A stretch of DNA of 64,000 bases from an uncultured Lachnospiraceae bacterium (GTDB lineage: Bacteria > Bacillota > Clostridia > Lachnospirales > Lachnospiraceae), in NCBI GenBank assembly GCA_934432595.1, contig CAKRYR010000003.1, positions 62,001 through 126,000 on the forward strand. Direction: 5' to 3'. How positions within the stretch are numbered: the stretch's first letter is position 1; each line of letters begins with the position of its first letter. Positions 18,086-27,070 of the stretch are shown here, piece by piece. The notes beneath the pieces are model-generated. The model ran no database searches. It had not been told where the DNA came from and worked only from the letters and a program-made list of their open reading frames with translations. The position numbers were made by a program, and so were the translations under genes.

Positions 18086-19195
18086 ATGAAGTTATATTTT
18101 ATGAAACAAAATGCTATTGATTATATAAAAGCAAATATAAATACTTTATATATCAACTATTATAGATATAGTAATAATGAGTGGATTTTAGATTTGTTTG
18201 ATTATGATCCATTTGAATTTTTTATGGAAGTACCTGATTTTGAATTGAGTAAAATTGAAGGGACAACAGGAGAAATAGAATTAGATAACTGTAAGATATT
18301 GTATTCAAATTTAGAAAGGATAAGTGCATCACAAGCTTCAGATGAAAGATTGTGGGCAGGATTATGTAATGGTGTTTTTTATTCATATTTAAGAAAAAGA
18401 TGGAAATATGCAACCTTAAAAATGAATGATGTAGAAAAAGATGCAGCAGCCATTTTATCACGTTTTTTCTTTAGTGGTGGTAAACGTGCTGGTTTATATA
18501 GGAATTCTTTATCTAAATGCTGGTGGGTAGGATTTTTAACATATAATAAATATGAAAATGATAGATGGAAATTGTTAAATTATATTGGGGCAAATGATTT
18601 TTCAACAAAGGTGAGCGATATTTTTTATAGTTATAATTTTTCTGCAAATATAGAAATATTGAAGGGAATATGTTATGGAATTAGATTTTTTGAAAGTAAA
18701 GGTATTAAAATAACAACAAGAGAACATATTAGACCAGCTTTACAGTATTTAAATGCTATAGGTGGAGGAGTATTATTAGACATGTATTCTTCTGAAGAAA
18801 TAGAAAAATTATTTGTGGAAAAAATATTTAGGATTCGAGAAGGAGTACAAGATGATTTTGTTGAAGAAAACAGTGAATTAGTTGAAGAAGAAATAGAAAA
18901 TAATTTAGAAGATATATTGGAAGAAGTTAATGTAGATTATAATACATATAAAGAATTATTAACTAGTGATATAGGTGAGAATACTAAAAATAATTTAGGT
19001 AAAATTAATGAGGTAATGTATGGTTCTAGAGTATTTGTACATATGATGCCTAGTGATAATGATATGGAATATAATATACCTCTTAAAGATGGTGAAAGAG
19101 AATTGTATAGTGTTGAAAAGTTGTTATTAGGTAAAAAAGTGGGAGATGTAGTGGTAAGAGGGGCAAAGCAATTTGAAGTGTTATCTATACATTAG
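18086..19195 (+). CDS. DUF6339-like protein with a GreA/GreB-C-like tail
   Basis: 369 residues. The first 230 residues resemble what I remember as DUF6339 (MKLYFMKQNAIDYIKANI; ERLWAGLCNG; YLRKRWKY), with a conserved Trp/Arg-rich core. After an acidic linker (about 255-285, Glu/Asp-rich), residues 310-369 look like the FKBP-like C-terminal domain of GreA/GreB factors, including LLLGKKVGDVVV and KQFEVLSIH. The gene begins one base after the previous stop, with GGAGA just before. It is the third member of the ATPase unit. The GreA-C link would suggest contact with RNA polymerase; that is inference. Confidence 0.65.
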   Translation: MKLYFMKQNAIDYIKANINTLYINYYRYSNNEWILDLFDYDPFEFFMEVPDFELSKIEGTTGEIELDNCKILYSNLERISASQASDERLWAGLCNGVFYSYLRKRWKYATLKMNDVEKDAAAILSRFFFSGGKRAGLYRNSLSKCWWVGFLTYNKYENDRWKLLNYIGANDFSTKVSDIFYSYNFSANIEILKGICYGIRFFESKGIKITTREHIRPALQYLNAIGGGVLLDMYSSEEIEKLFVEKIFRIREGVQDDFVEENSELVEEEIENNLEDILEEVNVDYNTYKELLTSDIGENTKNNLGKINEVMYGSRVFVHMMPSDNDMEYNIPLKDGERELYSVEKLLLGKKVGDVVVRGAKQFEVLSIH

Positions 19196-19265
19196 TAGAT
19201 TGATGATAATACATTTAAACATTAATAATTATAAAAAAAATTGTGTTAATAGGAGATGATTTGGT

Positions 19266-19529
19266 ATGGCATGGGGATATGAGAAATGTTTTATAATAGA
19301 ACATGATAATACTCTTAAAAGACATATAGATTGTAAGGATTGTATTTATTATGATAATTCAGATAAGTCTTGCTCAAAAAGGCCATTATATTTACCTGTT
19401 GATGGTTATAAGTCATGGAGAAATTGTGATTATTTTGAATTAGATTCTTCAACTAGTCATTATGAGGAGAAAAGAGAAGAATATGAGTATATAAGGAGAA
19501 GAAGGTCAAATTATTATAAAAGATACTAG
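19266..19529 (+). CDS. Small Cys-rich, probably metal-binding protein
   Basis: 87 residues with C23-X2-C26-X9-C36-X17-C54 (DCKDCIYYDN, KSCSKRP, WRNCDYF), a spacing that could hold zinc or an iron-sulfur cluster. The C-terminus is a charged tail (YIRRRRSNYYKRY). AGGAGATG precedes the ATG. It lies between the two defence trios in the same direction. No family name can be given. Confidence 0.6.
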   Translation: MAWGYEKCFIIEHDNTLKRHIDCKDCIYYDNSDKSCSKRPLYLPVDGYKSWRNCDYFELDSSTSHYEEKREEYEYIRRRRSNYYKRY

Positions 19530-19766
19530 GTATTAGTTAAAATAAGATACAATTAATCTATAAGATAGTTAGTAGTAAATAAAGAGTAAGAAAACATATT
19601 GACTTAGATAAAGGTGGAGATAATGATAAAAAGAATAATTCTAAAGGAGAAATGTTTGGAATGAATTAAAATTTTAAGAAAAAGTATAATTAATTAAATA
19701 GTTATTTAATTAAATGTTTTGCTTGTAAAAGAGAAAAGAAATAAAATACAAATTAAGGAGAAGAAA

Positions 19767-20807
19767 ATGACTGATTGTGAGTTTATAAAAAGGGTATTGC
19801 TATTATTAGATGAAGTAGATTATAAAATGATTATCAACGAAGCATATGCAAGAGGATATGTTGTCCCAGGATTTTCAAATTGTAAAGGGAAAAAAAATAA
19901 ATCTACTCCACCTGTTTCGTCTGCGGTAGGAAATAAAACATTAAATGCTAAGAATAAACGAGGAAATTATAATTATGAAATAATATTTGATGCTATTAAA
20001 ATAGTTGCAGAAAAAAAAGAAAATCAAAATGAATTATTAGATTTTGTTATTAAATGGGAAGAGGATGGCAACTCTCATGATGAAATAGAAAAAGAATTAT
20101 TAAATTTTGAGGAAAAAGAATTACAGATTAAACAGGATAATGAAAAAGTTATTTCTAATGACGATACAGAAGAATATGATTGTAAGAATAAAAAAAATGA
20201 TAGGATTGATGAATCAATTTTTGAAGAGTATAAAACAGAAATTGAAGCATTAAAAACAAGAAATAAAAAGTATAAGGAAGAATTACAATATATAAAGATA
20301 GAAAAAGATAATTTATTACAAAAAATATTAAGAATGGAAAAGGATTATGCTAACTTAAAAAATGAATATGAAAATATTACACAGAAAAATATGGAATTAA
20401 ATTTTATATTAGAAAATAATAATAAAGAATTTAATGTTAAACTGAAGGAAGCAAATCTATCAATAGATAATTTAAAAAAAGAAATAGAAGAGCTAAATAT
20501 TCAAAATAATAATTTAAAACAATATAAAAATAAAGCACCTAATATATTATGTTTTTCAAAAAGAAAATTGAAAGAAGAAATATCAGGATATAATATTGAT
20601 AATGAAGTTTTTATTAGTGAAGATTTTGAGAGCTATTTTAAAAAAAGTTATGAAGAAATATGGATTATTAGAAAAGAATTTACATATGCTGAAAAGATTA
20701 TGCTAGGAGATATAGAAAATAAAATAAAAGAAAAAAACTTAAATATTGTTGTATTAAATGTAAAGGATGAAAGAGAATTAATAGAAAAGATTAATGGAGG
20801 TATGTAA
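19767..20807 (+). CDS. Coiled-coil protein of the McrBC-like unit
   Basis: 346 residues from ATG 19767, chosen because AAGGAG sits 6 bases upstream; upstream TTG 19719 has no such site. Residues 1-120 form a small globular region (EFIKRVLLLLDEVDYKMIIN; ARGYVVPGFSNCKG). Residues about 150-265 are a long heptad-rich coiled coil (Glu/Lys/Asn/Leu), and the last 75 residues are globular (YNIDNEVFISEDFESYF). Its stop overlaps the next start as TAATG, so it is coupled to the McrB-like gene. A scaffold or sensor role for that complex is inferred. Confidence 0.7.
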   Translation: MTDCEFIKRVLLLLDEVDYKMIINEAYARGYVVPGFSNCKGKKNKSTPPVSSAVGNKTLNAKNKRGNYNYEIIFDAIKIVAEKKENQNELLDFVIKWEEDGNSHDEIEKELLNFEEKELQIKQDNEKVISNDDTEEYDCKNKKNDRIDESIFEEYKTEIEALKTRNKKYKEELQYIKIEKDNLLQKILRMEKDYANLKNEYENITQKNMELNFILENNNKEFNVKLKEANLSIDNLKKEIEELNIQNNNLKQYKNKAPNILCFSKRKLKEEISGYNIDNEVFISEDFESYFKKSYEEIWIIRKEFTYAEKIMLGDIENKIKEKNLNIVVLNVKDERELIEKINGGM

Positions 20808-22816
20808 TGAGTTCAAGAGAGAGACAAATAATAGGTATATTAGTAGATGATAGGAAGGAAACAGGGAGAGATAGTGTAATAATTAATTCATATTCGGCTA
20901 TACAGTATTTTGTTAGGTCAATAATGAGTAATGCTGGGGCAAATGATATTTATACAGGGTATGTTAGCTCTTTTACAGAAGATTTTGATTATACTGATGA
21001 TGAATATCTTCCAGACTATGAACGTGAAAAAAATTTTAGAGAGTACATTGATAATAAGTTATTTGTATATAGTTATAAAAATAGTGATAGTCAATATGAA
21101 AAAATGGCAAAAGTAAGTGTAGTATCAAAGCCTATTGGATATAAAGAAACTGATGTTTATAATGCTGTTCCTGTTTTTGCTTCAAAAAATGATGAAATTA
21201 TAAAAGAATGGGAAAATTATAAAAGATGGAATTTATATAGAGAATACACATCATTGGATGAATTTTACGAAACAATTAAGGAACAAAGATCTGTGGGAAG
21301 TTTGTATTGTTATGATGCTGAAAAAGGAACACCTTCATTTGTAGTATGGAAAGATGGTGCAGGAAGATTATATGCTATAGGTAAAGTGTTGGGATATAGT
21401 TATAATTCTTTAGGTGGATTAATGTTAGATAGTAACAAATTATATAAAATAGATATAAGTGATTACATAAAGTTTATTGTATATGATATGGATGTTAATC
21501 CTACAGTAATATTTATACCAGAATCTATATATAAAGAAATAGAGGATAGAATAATAAAGGAGGAGGTGTCAAGAAAAAAACAAGAAAAAATTGAAGAAAA
21601 AGCTGAAGATATATTCATTGATACATTTGAGCAAGTATTAGAGAATAATGATAATAAGATTACAGGTATAAAAGAATTAGTTAAACCAAGTAATGAAGAA
21701 TTAGAAGAGATAGATACAAAGGAAAAAACAGATGAATTATTAATTAAATTAATGGATTATCATAGTCAAAAACGATATTTGTATTATGATATAAAAGACT
21801 TAATAAATGTGCATACTGCAATTAAGAGCAGTGATCTTGTTATATTATCAGGATTAAGTGGAACAGGGAAGTCTGCGTTGGTAGAGGTTTATGCTAGAGC
21901 GTTAGGTATTAATAATGATAATAATGATAGATTATTATTTATTCCTGTGAGACCATCATGGAATGATGATGCTGATTTATTAGGATATGTTGATCTAGTA
22001 CATAATGTATATAGACCATCGGATACAGGATTTGTAGATTTTCTAGTTAATGCACAGAAAGAAAAAAATAAAGGAAATATGTATATTGTATGCTTTGATG
22101 AAATGAATTTAGCTAGAGTAGAACATTATTTTAGTCAGTTTTTATCAATACTTGAGAGACCTTCAAATAAGAGAGAATTACAATTATATGATAATCAGTA
22201 TAAAGGGCGTTTATATAATTCAAAAGATTATCCAAGTAGTATAATAATTGGGGATAATATTAGATTTATTGGAACGGTGAATATTGATGAATCTACTTAT
22301 CATTTTTCAGATAAAGTATTAGATAGAGCAAATGTTATAGAGTTAGATGTTCTTGATTATTCTAAAGAATGGAAGAATAAACAATATGCAAGCCTTACAA
22401 GTACTACATGGTCAAGAGATGATTATGATAGGATAATTAAAAAAAATCCAGACGTTAGAATGGATGAAATACAATCGTTATTATGGGATATACATAAATT
22501 ATTACAATCAGCAAGTTCAAAATATGGTGTTGGACCTAGAATTGTTAAATCAATAAAAACATATTTACATAATCTTCCTGAAAACACAATAGGGGAATTT
22601 GACATTAAAATGGGACTAGATTATCAAATAAAACAAAGAGTTTTAACGAAAGTTAGAGGACCAGAAATTCAAATAGGTAGTTTATTGAAGGAGGATAATG
22701 AGAATAATTTTATTGCTTTATTTGATAAGTATAGCGAATTATCTGATTTTAAAAAATGTAGGGCTATAATTAAACAAAAACAAAAGGAGCTAGAAACATA
22801 TGGATATTGTATCTAA
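20807..22816 (+). CDS. McrB-like AAA+ NTPase
   Basis: 669 residues. About 240 N-terminal residues of unknown fold come first (it may be the target-recognition part), then a charged linker, then an AAA+ motor of the McrB branch: Walker A GLSGTGKS (349-356), Walker B with VCFDEMNLARVEHYF (from 428), the sensor/McrB-type motif IGTVNIDES (488-496), and KVLDRANVIEL. McrB proteins use GTP or ATP to drive a McrC nuclease. The next gene starts 17 bases before its stop, which is typical of mcrB-mcrC coupling. Confidence 0.85.
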   Translation: MSSRERQIIGILVDDRKETGRDSVIINSYSAIQYFVRSIMSNAGANDIYTGYVSSFTEDFDYTDDEYLPDYEREKNFREYIDNKLFVYSYKNSDSQYEKMAKVSVVSKPIGYKETDVYNAVPVFASKNDEIIKEWENYKRWNLYREYTSLDEFYETIKEQRSVGSLYCYDAEKGTPSFVVWKDGAGRLYAIGKVLGYSYNSLGGLMLDSNKLYKIDISDYIKFIVYDMDVNPTVIFIPESIYKEIEDRIIKEEVSRKKQEKIEEKAEDIFIDTFEQVLENNDNKITGIKELVKPSNEELEEIDTKEKTDELLIKLMDYHSQKRYLYYDIKDLINVHTAIKSSDLVILSGLSGTGKSALVEVYARALGINNDNNDRLLFIPVRPSWNDDADLLGYVDLVHNVYRPSDTGFVDFLVNAQKEKNKGNMYIVCFDEMNLARVEHYFSQFLSILERPSNKRELQLYDNQYKGRLYNSKDYPSSIIIGDNIRFIGTVNIDESTYHFSDKVLDRANVIELDVLDYSKEWKNKQYASLTSTTWSRDDYDRIIKKNPDVRMDEIQSLLWDIHKLLQSASSKYGVGPRIVKSIKTYLHNLPENTIGEFDIKMGLDYQIKQRVLTKVRGPEIQIGSLLKEDNENNFIALFDKYSELSDFKKCRAIIKQKQKELETYGYCI

Positions 22817-24587
22817 TATACCATTTGATTTGAAATTAATACAATATTTTCCAGAATATAAAGAGAATGTAGGAAATAAATTTAGTTTTGATGAAGAATA
22901 CATATGGGTAGAGGATATTTGTACATTATCAGCAGAAGAAAATGATGAAATAGAAATATTATTTGATTCCAATGACAAAGAAGCTAGATTATACTTAGAG
23001 GCATTAGATATTATGCCTATAGATGATTATAGTATTGCAGAGGACGAGTTCGGTCATCTATATAGAAAAGCATCTTCAAAAAGTTTTAAATTATATTCTA
23101 GTAATGAAAATTATGATACATTAAGAGTTGGTGCATATAAAATTTCAATTTATTGTTATGACAAATGGTATTATGGTGTTTTTGAAATATTACCTAAACC
23201 AATTTCTAAAAATGAGTGGCAAATGATGAAGGATGACCTTGAAAAAGAAATAGATGGTTTAACAAAAGATATTGTTAGAGGAAATATTGGTATAGGAGAA
23301 TATAAGGATACGAACATACCAACTAAAATAATATATGATTTTATGGTAATAAAAAATTATTCTAATAAGGTTATAATGTCATTGATGGATATAGCAGAAA
23401 ATCCAAGATATGAAATAAGGACAGAATATGAAAATGTCTTAGCTATGCAAGTTGATAAATATCGTTTTGATAAAGAGACAATGAGAAGATATGCTTCAAA
23501 ATCTGGGACCGAGCCGACTTATAAAGTACCAGTAAAAAAAACTTGTTATGATATACAAGAAAATAGATTACTTAAAGATATGTTACAAGAGTATGATAAG
23601 AAATTAGTAGCTTTTATTAAATTAATCAGAGAAGCAGAAAAAATAGCAAAATCAACTAATTATGGATCATCGGTCCAATACAGAAATTCATGGATTAATA
23701 GTATTCAGGAATTTAAAGAAATTGCATACAAATTAAAGAAAATCACTGCAATTATAAAGACAAAGGACTGGTTTTTAAGTATTGGTAACTTAAATGAACC
23801 TCATATACCACATTCATTTATCCTTGATACAAGGTATAACACTATTTATCAAATGCATATGGCATTAAAAAATGATACTATGAGTATACAACTTAGTTCT
23901 AAGTTCTCTTACACATGGAAACAAAGTAGTTATTTATATGAGATGTGGTGTTTTATTAAGATATGTCATTTTTGTTTAGAAGAATATAAAATGGATTATA
24001 ATGATTGGAACTTCCAACTTTCAAAAAAAATAATATTTCCATTTTTAAAAGAAGGAACAAAGATAAGGTTTTATAATAATTATACTAGGCTGGACGTTAT
24101 ATATGATAGGTGTTTACCATTGGATAGTAAAATAACAGATATAAACAATCCGTTGTATATTGCTAAACAACATGGTTTAAGAAATCACAACAGGCCAGAT
24201 ATTTTGATTAATGTTTATGAAAGCAATATTTATATAGGTTCTATAATATTAGAATGCAAATATAGGAAACTTAATTCATTTTGGAATAAAAACTCGCCTA
24301 GAACAAGTATAGAGCAATTGCAAGCATATTATAATAATTCGCGATCAACTGTTCTTTTAGATGGAATGGGAAATGAATTTAGTATGAGAGCTGTATCCAA
24401 AGTGTTTGCATTATCACCAGACGATCTTGCAGAAGGTTCAAGAGAAGATGATTTTGAAATACAAGTTAAAACGTTTAAAGCTTCTCAAGATAAAGCAAGT
24501 GAAGAATTAGTTAAAAAAGCAATATTTGATGAGATATACAATCTTAAAGATAGATATGAAAAAATAAAAAATAGTATTATAAATTAA
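22800..24587 (+). CDS. McrC-like PD-(D/E)XK nuclease (DUF2357 type)
   Basis: 595 residues. The N-terminal 400 residues correspond to the DUF2357-like region, beta-rich at first and then helical. The C-terminal nuclease core shows RPDILI (D467), a strand, then LECKYR (E485, K487), and a downstream QLQAYY helix, which together are the PD-(D/E)XK signature. All catalytic residues are present, so it is probably active. It overlaps the McrB-like gene by 17 bases. Expected role: DNA or RNA cleavage directed by the AAA+ partner. Target and trigger cannot be told from sequence. Confidence 0.82.
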   Translation: MDIVSNIPFDLKLIQYFPEYKENVGNKFSFDEEYIWVEDICTLSAEENDEIEILFDSNDKEARLYLEALDIMPIDDYSIAEDEFGHLYRKASSKSFKLYSSNENYDTLRVGAYKISIYCYDKWYYGVFEILPKPISKNEWQMMKDDLEKEIDGLTKDIVRGNIGIGEYKDTNIPTKIIYDFMVIKNYSNKVIMSLMDIAENPRYEIRTEYENVLAMQVDKYRFDKETMRRYASKSGTEPTYKVPVKKTCYDIQENRLLKDMLQEYDKKLVAFIKLIREAEKIAKSTNYGSSVQYRNSWINSIQEFKEIAYKLKKITAIIKTKDWFLSIGNLNEPHIPHSFILDTRYNTIYQMHMALKNDTMSIQLSSKFSYTWKQSSYLYEMWCFIKICHFCLEEYKMDYNDWNFQLSKKIIFPFLKEGTKIRFYNNYTRLDVIYDRCLPLDSKITDINNPLYIAKQHGLRNHNRPDILINVYESNIYIGSIILECKYRKLNSFWNKNSPRTSIEQLQAYYNNSRSTVLLDGMGNEFSMRAVSKVFALSPDDLAEGSREDDFEIQVKTFKASQDKASEELVKKAIFDEIYNLKDRYEKIKNSIIN

Positions 24588-25047
24588 AACGCAAGGGGGT
24601 GTATTAAAACAAATAGATATTAGAAAGTATTGTGTAAAAAGAAAAGGTGTATATTTTATAATTAGAACAGAATTAGATAAAACATCAGAAGGAAAAGAGC
24701 TTATTAAAATATTAGATGAGGAATTTAGTTTTGGATGATTTAGAGATTGTCCTATTGCTATAAGTAATCTAAAGCCTATATTGTTATCTTATATTGATGA
24801 TTTAAGAATAAAAAAAGATATAGAATATATGAGAGATGTTGAAGAGAATGTTCGTAATATGGCTGCACATGAAATAGTATTTATTACAGAAGAAAAACTA
24901 CAGAAGTTATTAGGAAACAATACTACATTTAATCAAATATTTAAAGCTATTAAGTCTTTAGTAGTATATGCAGGAATAAAGATTACAAGTGATGATTGGA
25001 TTTCTTATGATAAAATGAATGAAAAACTTGAATCTTTAATAAGATGA
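24583..25047 (+). pseudogene. HEPN-motif protein broken by an in-frame TGA
   Basis: One frame runs from 24583 to 25047, interrupted only by TGA at 24736-24738. The first part reads LKQIDIRKYCVKRKGVYFII and on, the second CPIAISNLKPILLSYIDDLR to KLESLIR. The second part has RNMAAH, a match to the RX4H catalytic motif of HEPN ribonucleases, in a context like Csm6/Csx1-type C-termini. No standard start exists at the left, although AAGGGGG sits at a suitable place. A TGG-to-TGA change would explain the stop. It is directly behind the McrC-like gene. Confidence 0.5.
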
Positions 25048-25093
25048 ATCTAGAGATTATTATTTGTTATAAATTAGAAAAGGAAGAGATAAT

Positions 25094-25855
25094 ATGGCTT
25101 TTTTTGACTGGAACCATAATGGTAAACATGATTTGTATGACGATATGATGGATTATCAAATATATATGGATATTTTTGAAGAAGATGATAAAAATTATAA
25201 TTATTCTCTAAATAGTCATTTTTTTGATTGTCGTCAAGAAGATGTAACAGGACTACATGAATTAGTTGGTAAAAGTGATGACGATATTCTACGTATATTA
25301 ATAAACAGAAAGGATGAATTGGATAATTGCTATGAAAAATTAATATTAAAGAGTCCACTTAATGATATTTTTACTAGAAGACAAATGATAAAAGATTTTT
25401 GGCTAGATAGTTTTGTAAAGATGGCAGATATGAGTTTATTATCACAAGAAGAAAAAATTGAGTTAGTTCAATTTTTAATGGAATTATTTGATGTTGATAA
25501 TTGTATAAGTGCAAGAGAGTATTATAATAATATGGATGTAAATGAAGATTTTGCTATTTATATACAGCATTGTTTTGGGACAAAGGGTGAAAAATGTGTA
25601 TTGTTTTGGCATTTATTATCATGTATAGATTATAATGATGATAATATAAGCAGTGTTATATTTACAAAGGAATATATAAAATTTATGATGCAATTAGAAG
25701 TATATCTTGATAAGAAAAGACCAAAATCAGGCTTTGGTGGTGAAATGAAAGCATATATTATGAGATTATTAAAAGTTACTTCGAATGAAATAAATGTGGC
25801 TGTTAGTATAGGAAATCCTGGCTATATATTTAATCCTTTAGTAGAAGATATGTGA
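25094..25855 (+). CDS. Unknown protein with an EF-hand-like N-terminus
   Basis: 253 residues. The first 20 residues, FFDWNHNGKHDLYDDMM, fit the DxNxxGxxDxxD calcium-loop pattern seen in dockerin and EF-hand motifs. The rest is helical and acidic (DDDILRILINRKDELDNCYE; EEKIELVQFLMELFDVDN) with no recognised family or signal peptide. GGAAGAGATAAT precedes the ATG. It may be part of the island's tail or an independent gene. Confidence 0.6.
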   Translation: MAFFDWNHNGKHDLYDDMMDYQIYMDIFEEDDKNYNYSLNSHFFDCRQEDVTGLHELVGKSDDDILRILINRKDELDNCYEKLILKSPLNDIFTRRQMIKDFWLDSFVKMADMSLLSQEEKIELVQFLMELFDVDNCISAREYYNNMDVNEDFAIYIQHCFGTKGEKCVLFWHLLSCIDYNDDNISSVIFTKEYIKFMMQLEVYLDKKRPKSGFGGEMKAYIMRLLKVTSNEINVAVSIGNPGYIFNPLVEDM

Positions 25856-25871
25856 TACGAGGAGAATATTT

Positions 25872-26211
25872 ATGGACAATAAACAAGAACGTTACGATAA
25901 ATTAGTAGAAAAAATACATAATTGTAAATGTTGTAAAGAGATTAAGAAACCAATGTTTTGTGAAGATGGGATATGTCTTACAAATATCTCAGAAGATCTT
26001 AAGGATAAGATGAAGCATGTCAATATGTGGAATTATTGGCAAGGAAACTTAGATGCTAAAATAATGGTTATTGGACAAGATTATGGAAGTTTTCCTAAAA
26101 CAGAAAGTAAAGATAATATTTAAAAAGGTTCTAGGGTATGATTTAACAAAAGATAATAAAGACTTATTTTTTACAAATATGGCGTGTTGCTATAGAAATG
26201 ATAAGTTATAG
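25872..26211 (+). pseudogene. Uracil-DNA-glycosylase-like remnant
   Basis: The first 83 codons end at TAA 26121. They show a cysteine cluster (HNCKCCKEIKKPMFC) and MVIGQDYG, which looks like the GQDP/YG catalytic loop of uracil-DNA glycosylase-fold proteins with an Fe-S site. The sequence resumes in another frame at 26119 (FKKVLGYDLTKDNKDLFFTN, then MACCYRNDKL) and stops at 26209. Both halves fit one protein with a frameshift or small deletion, and the C-terminal part is missing. GAGGAGAAT precedes the ATG. Confidence 0.5.
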
Positions 26212-26224
26212 GAGAACATAGAAT

Positions 26225-26824
26225 ATGAAAAAAGCAGTATTATACATACATGGTAAAGGTGGTTCTGCTGCCGAAGCAGACCATTATAAAGAATTATTTA
26301 CATCATATGAAGTAATAGGATTAGATTATAAAACAAATACACCATGGGAGACAGGACAAGAGATTAGTGAAGCAGTTGATAAATTAAGTGATACATATGA
26401 GGAAATAGTATTAATAGCTAATAGTATTGGTGCTTTCTTCAGTATGAATGGAAATATAGATGACAAAATAAACCGTGCATTCTTTATCTCACCTATTGTA
26501 AATATGGAAAGATTGATTACTGATATGATGTTCTGGGCAAATGTTACTGAGGAAGATTTACAAGAGAAAAAATATATTGAGACAGAATTCGGAGAGACTT
26601 TGTCCCTGGAGTATCTAAGCTATGTTAGGGAACATCCAATAACATGGAATGTCAGAACAGATATTTTATATGGAGATAAAGATAATCTTACAGCTATTCA
26701 TACAATAAAGGAATTTGCAAAGGAACATAATACTACATTAACTATAATGGAGCAAGGTGAACATTGGTTCCATACTAAGGAACAGATGACATTCCTTGAT
26801 AATTGGATAAGAACCAATTTTTAA
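26225..26824 (+). CDS. Small alpha/beta hydrolase
   Basis: 199 residues with an alpha/beta-hydrolase layout: HGKGGS (oxyanion region) after the first strand, nucleophile elbow ANSIGA (Ser near residue 67), an acid region YGDKDN, and the final histidine in GEHWFH. It is close to the RBBP9/YdeN-like short hydrolases. The substrate is unknown. GGAGAACATAGA precedes the ATG. It lies 13 bases after the glycosylase-like remnant, so it probably once shared a transcript with it. Confidence 0.8.
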   Translation: MKKAVLYIHGKGGSAAEADHYKELFTSYEVIGLDYKTNTPWETGQEISEAVDKLSDTYEEIVLIANSIGAFFSMNGNIDDKINRAFFISPIVNMERLITDMMFWANVTEEDLQEKKYIETEFGETLSLEYLSYVREHPITWNVRTDILYGDKDNLTAIHTIKEFAKEHNTTLTIMEQGEHWFHTKEQMTFLDNWIRTNF

Positions 26825-26960
26825 TAAAGTTGAGAGGGTAAAGCTAGGGTGAATTGTAAATTAGGAGGAAGATTAAAAGTATGCAAACCTACATATTTTA
26901 TAAAATAAATAAAAAAAGTTTGAAAAAACAGTGAACAATAAAAAAATTTTAAAAAAGGGG

Positions 26961-26989
26961 TTGCAAAATCTTCAAAAGTAGTTTATAGT
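26961..26989 (+). promoter_or_regulatory. Promoter of small RNA candidate A
   Basis: TTGCAA (26961-26966), a 17-base spacer and TATAGT (26984-26989). No gene begins downstream; a terminator follows about 60 bases after the predicted start. Confidence 0.6.
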
Positions 26990-26995
26990 ACTACT

Positions 26996-27070
26996 TGTAT
27001 AGTGATTTATATCACTTTCTACTCCCACCCTATTATACGCAGAGAGAGCATCTTTTAGATGCTCTCTTTT
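26996..27070 (+). ncRNA. Candidate small RNA A
   Basis: Predicted transcript of about 75 nt from the promoter at 26961-26989. A 5' hairpin, AGTGAT TTAT ATCACT (27001-27016), is followed by an unpaired stretch containing TACTCCCACCC and then a strong terminator, GAGAGCATCT TTT AGATGCTCTC with TTTT (27044-27070). The C-rich linker could pair with Shine-Dalgarno sequences. The layout is the same as candidates B and C, although the sequence differs. No open frame of note lies inside. Confidence 0.5.

Noticed and set aside
12701..19195. Identity with DISARM, Hachiman, Mza or Zorya systems
   Set aside because: Single domains (PLD, helicase, GHKL) overlap, but the required sets (for example a methyltransferase for DISARM, DUF1837 for Hachiman, Z1/AIPR for Mza) are not present.
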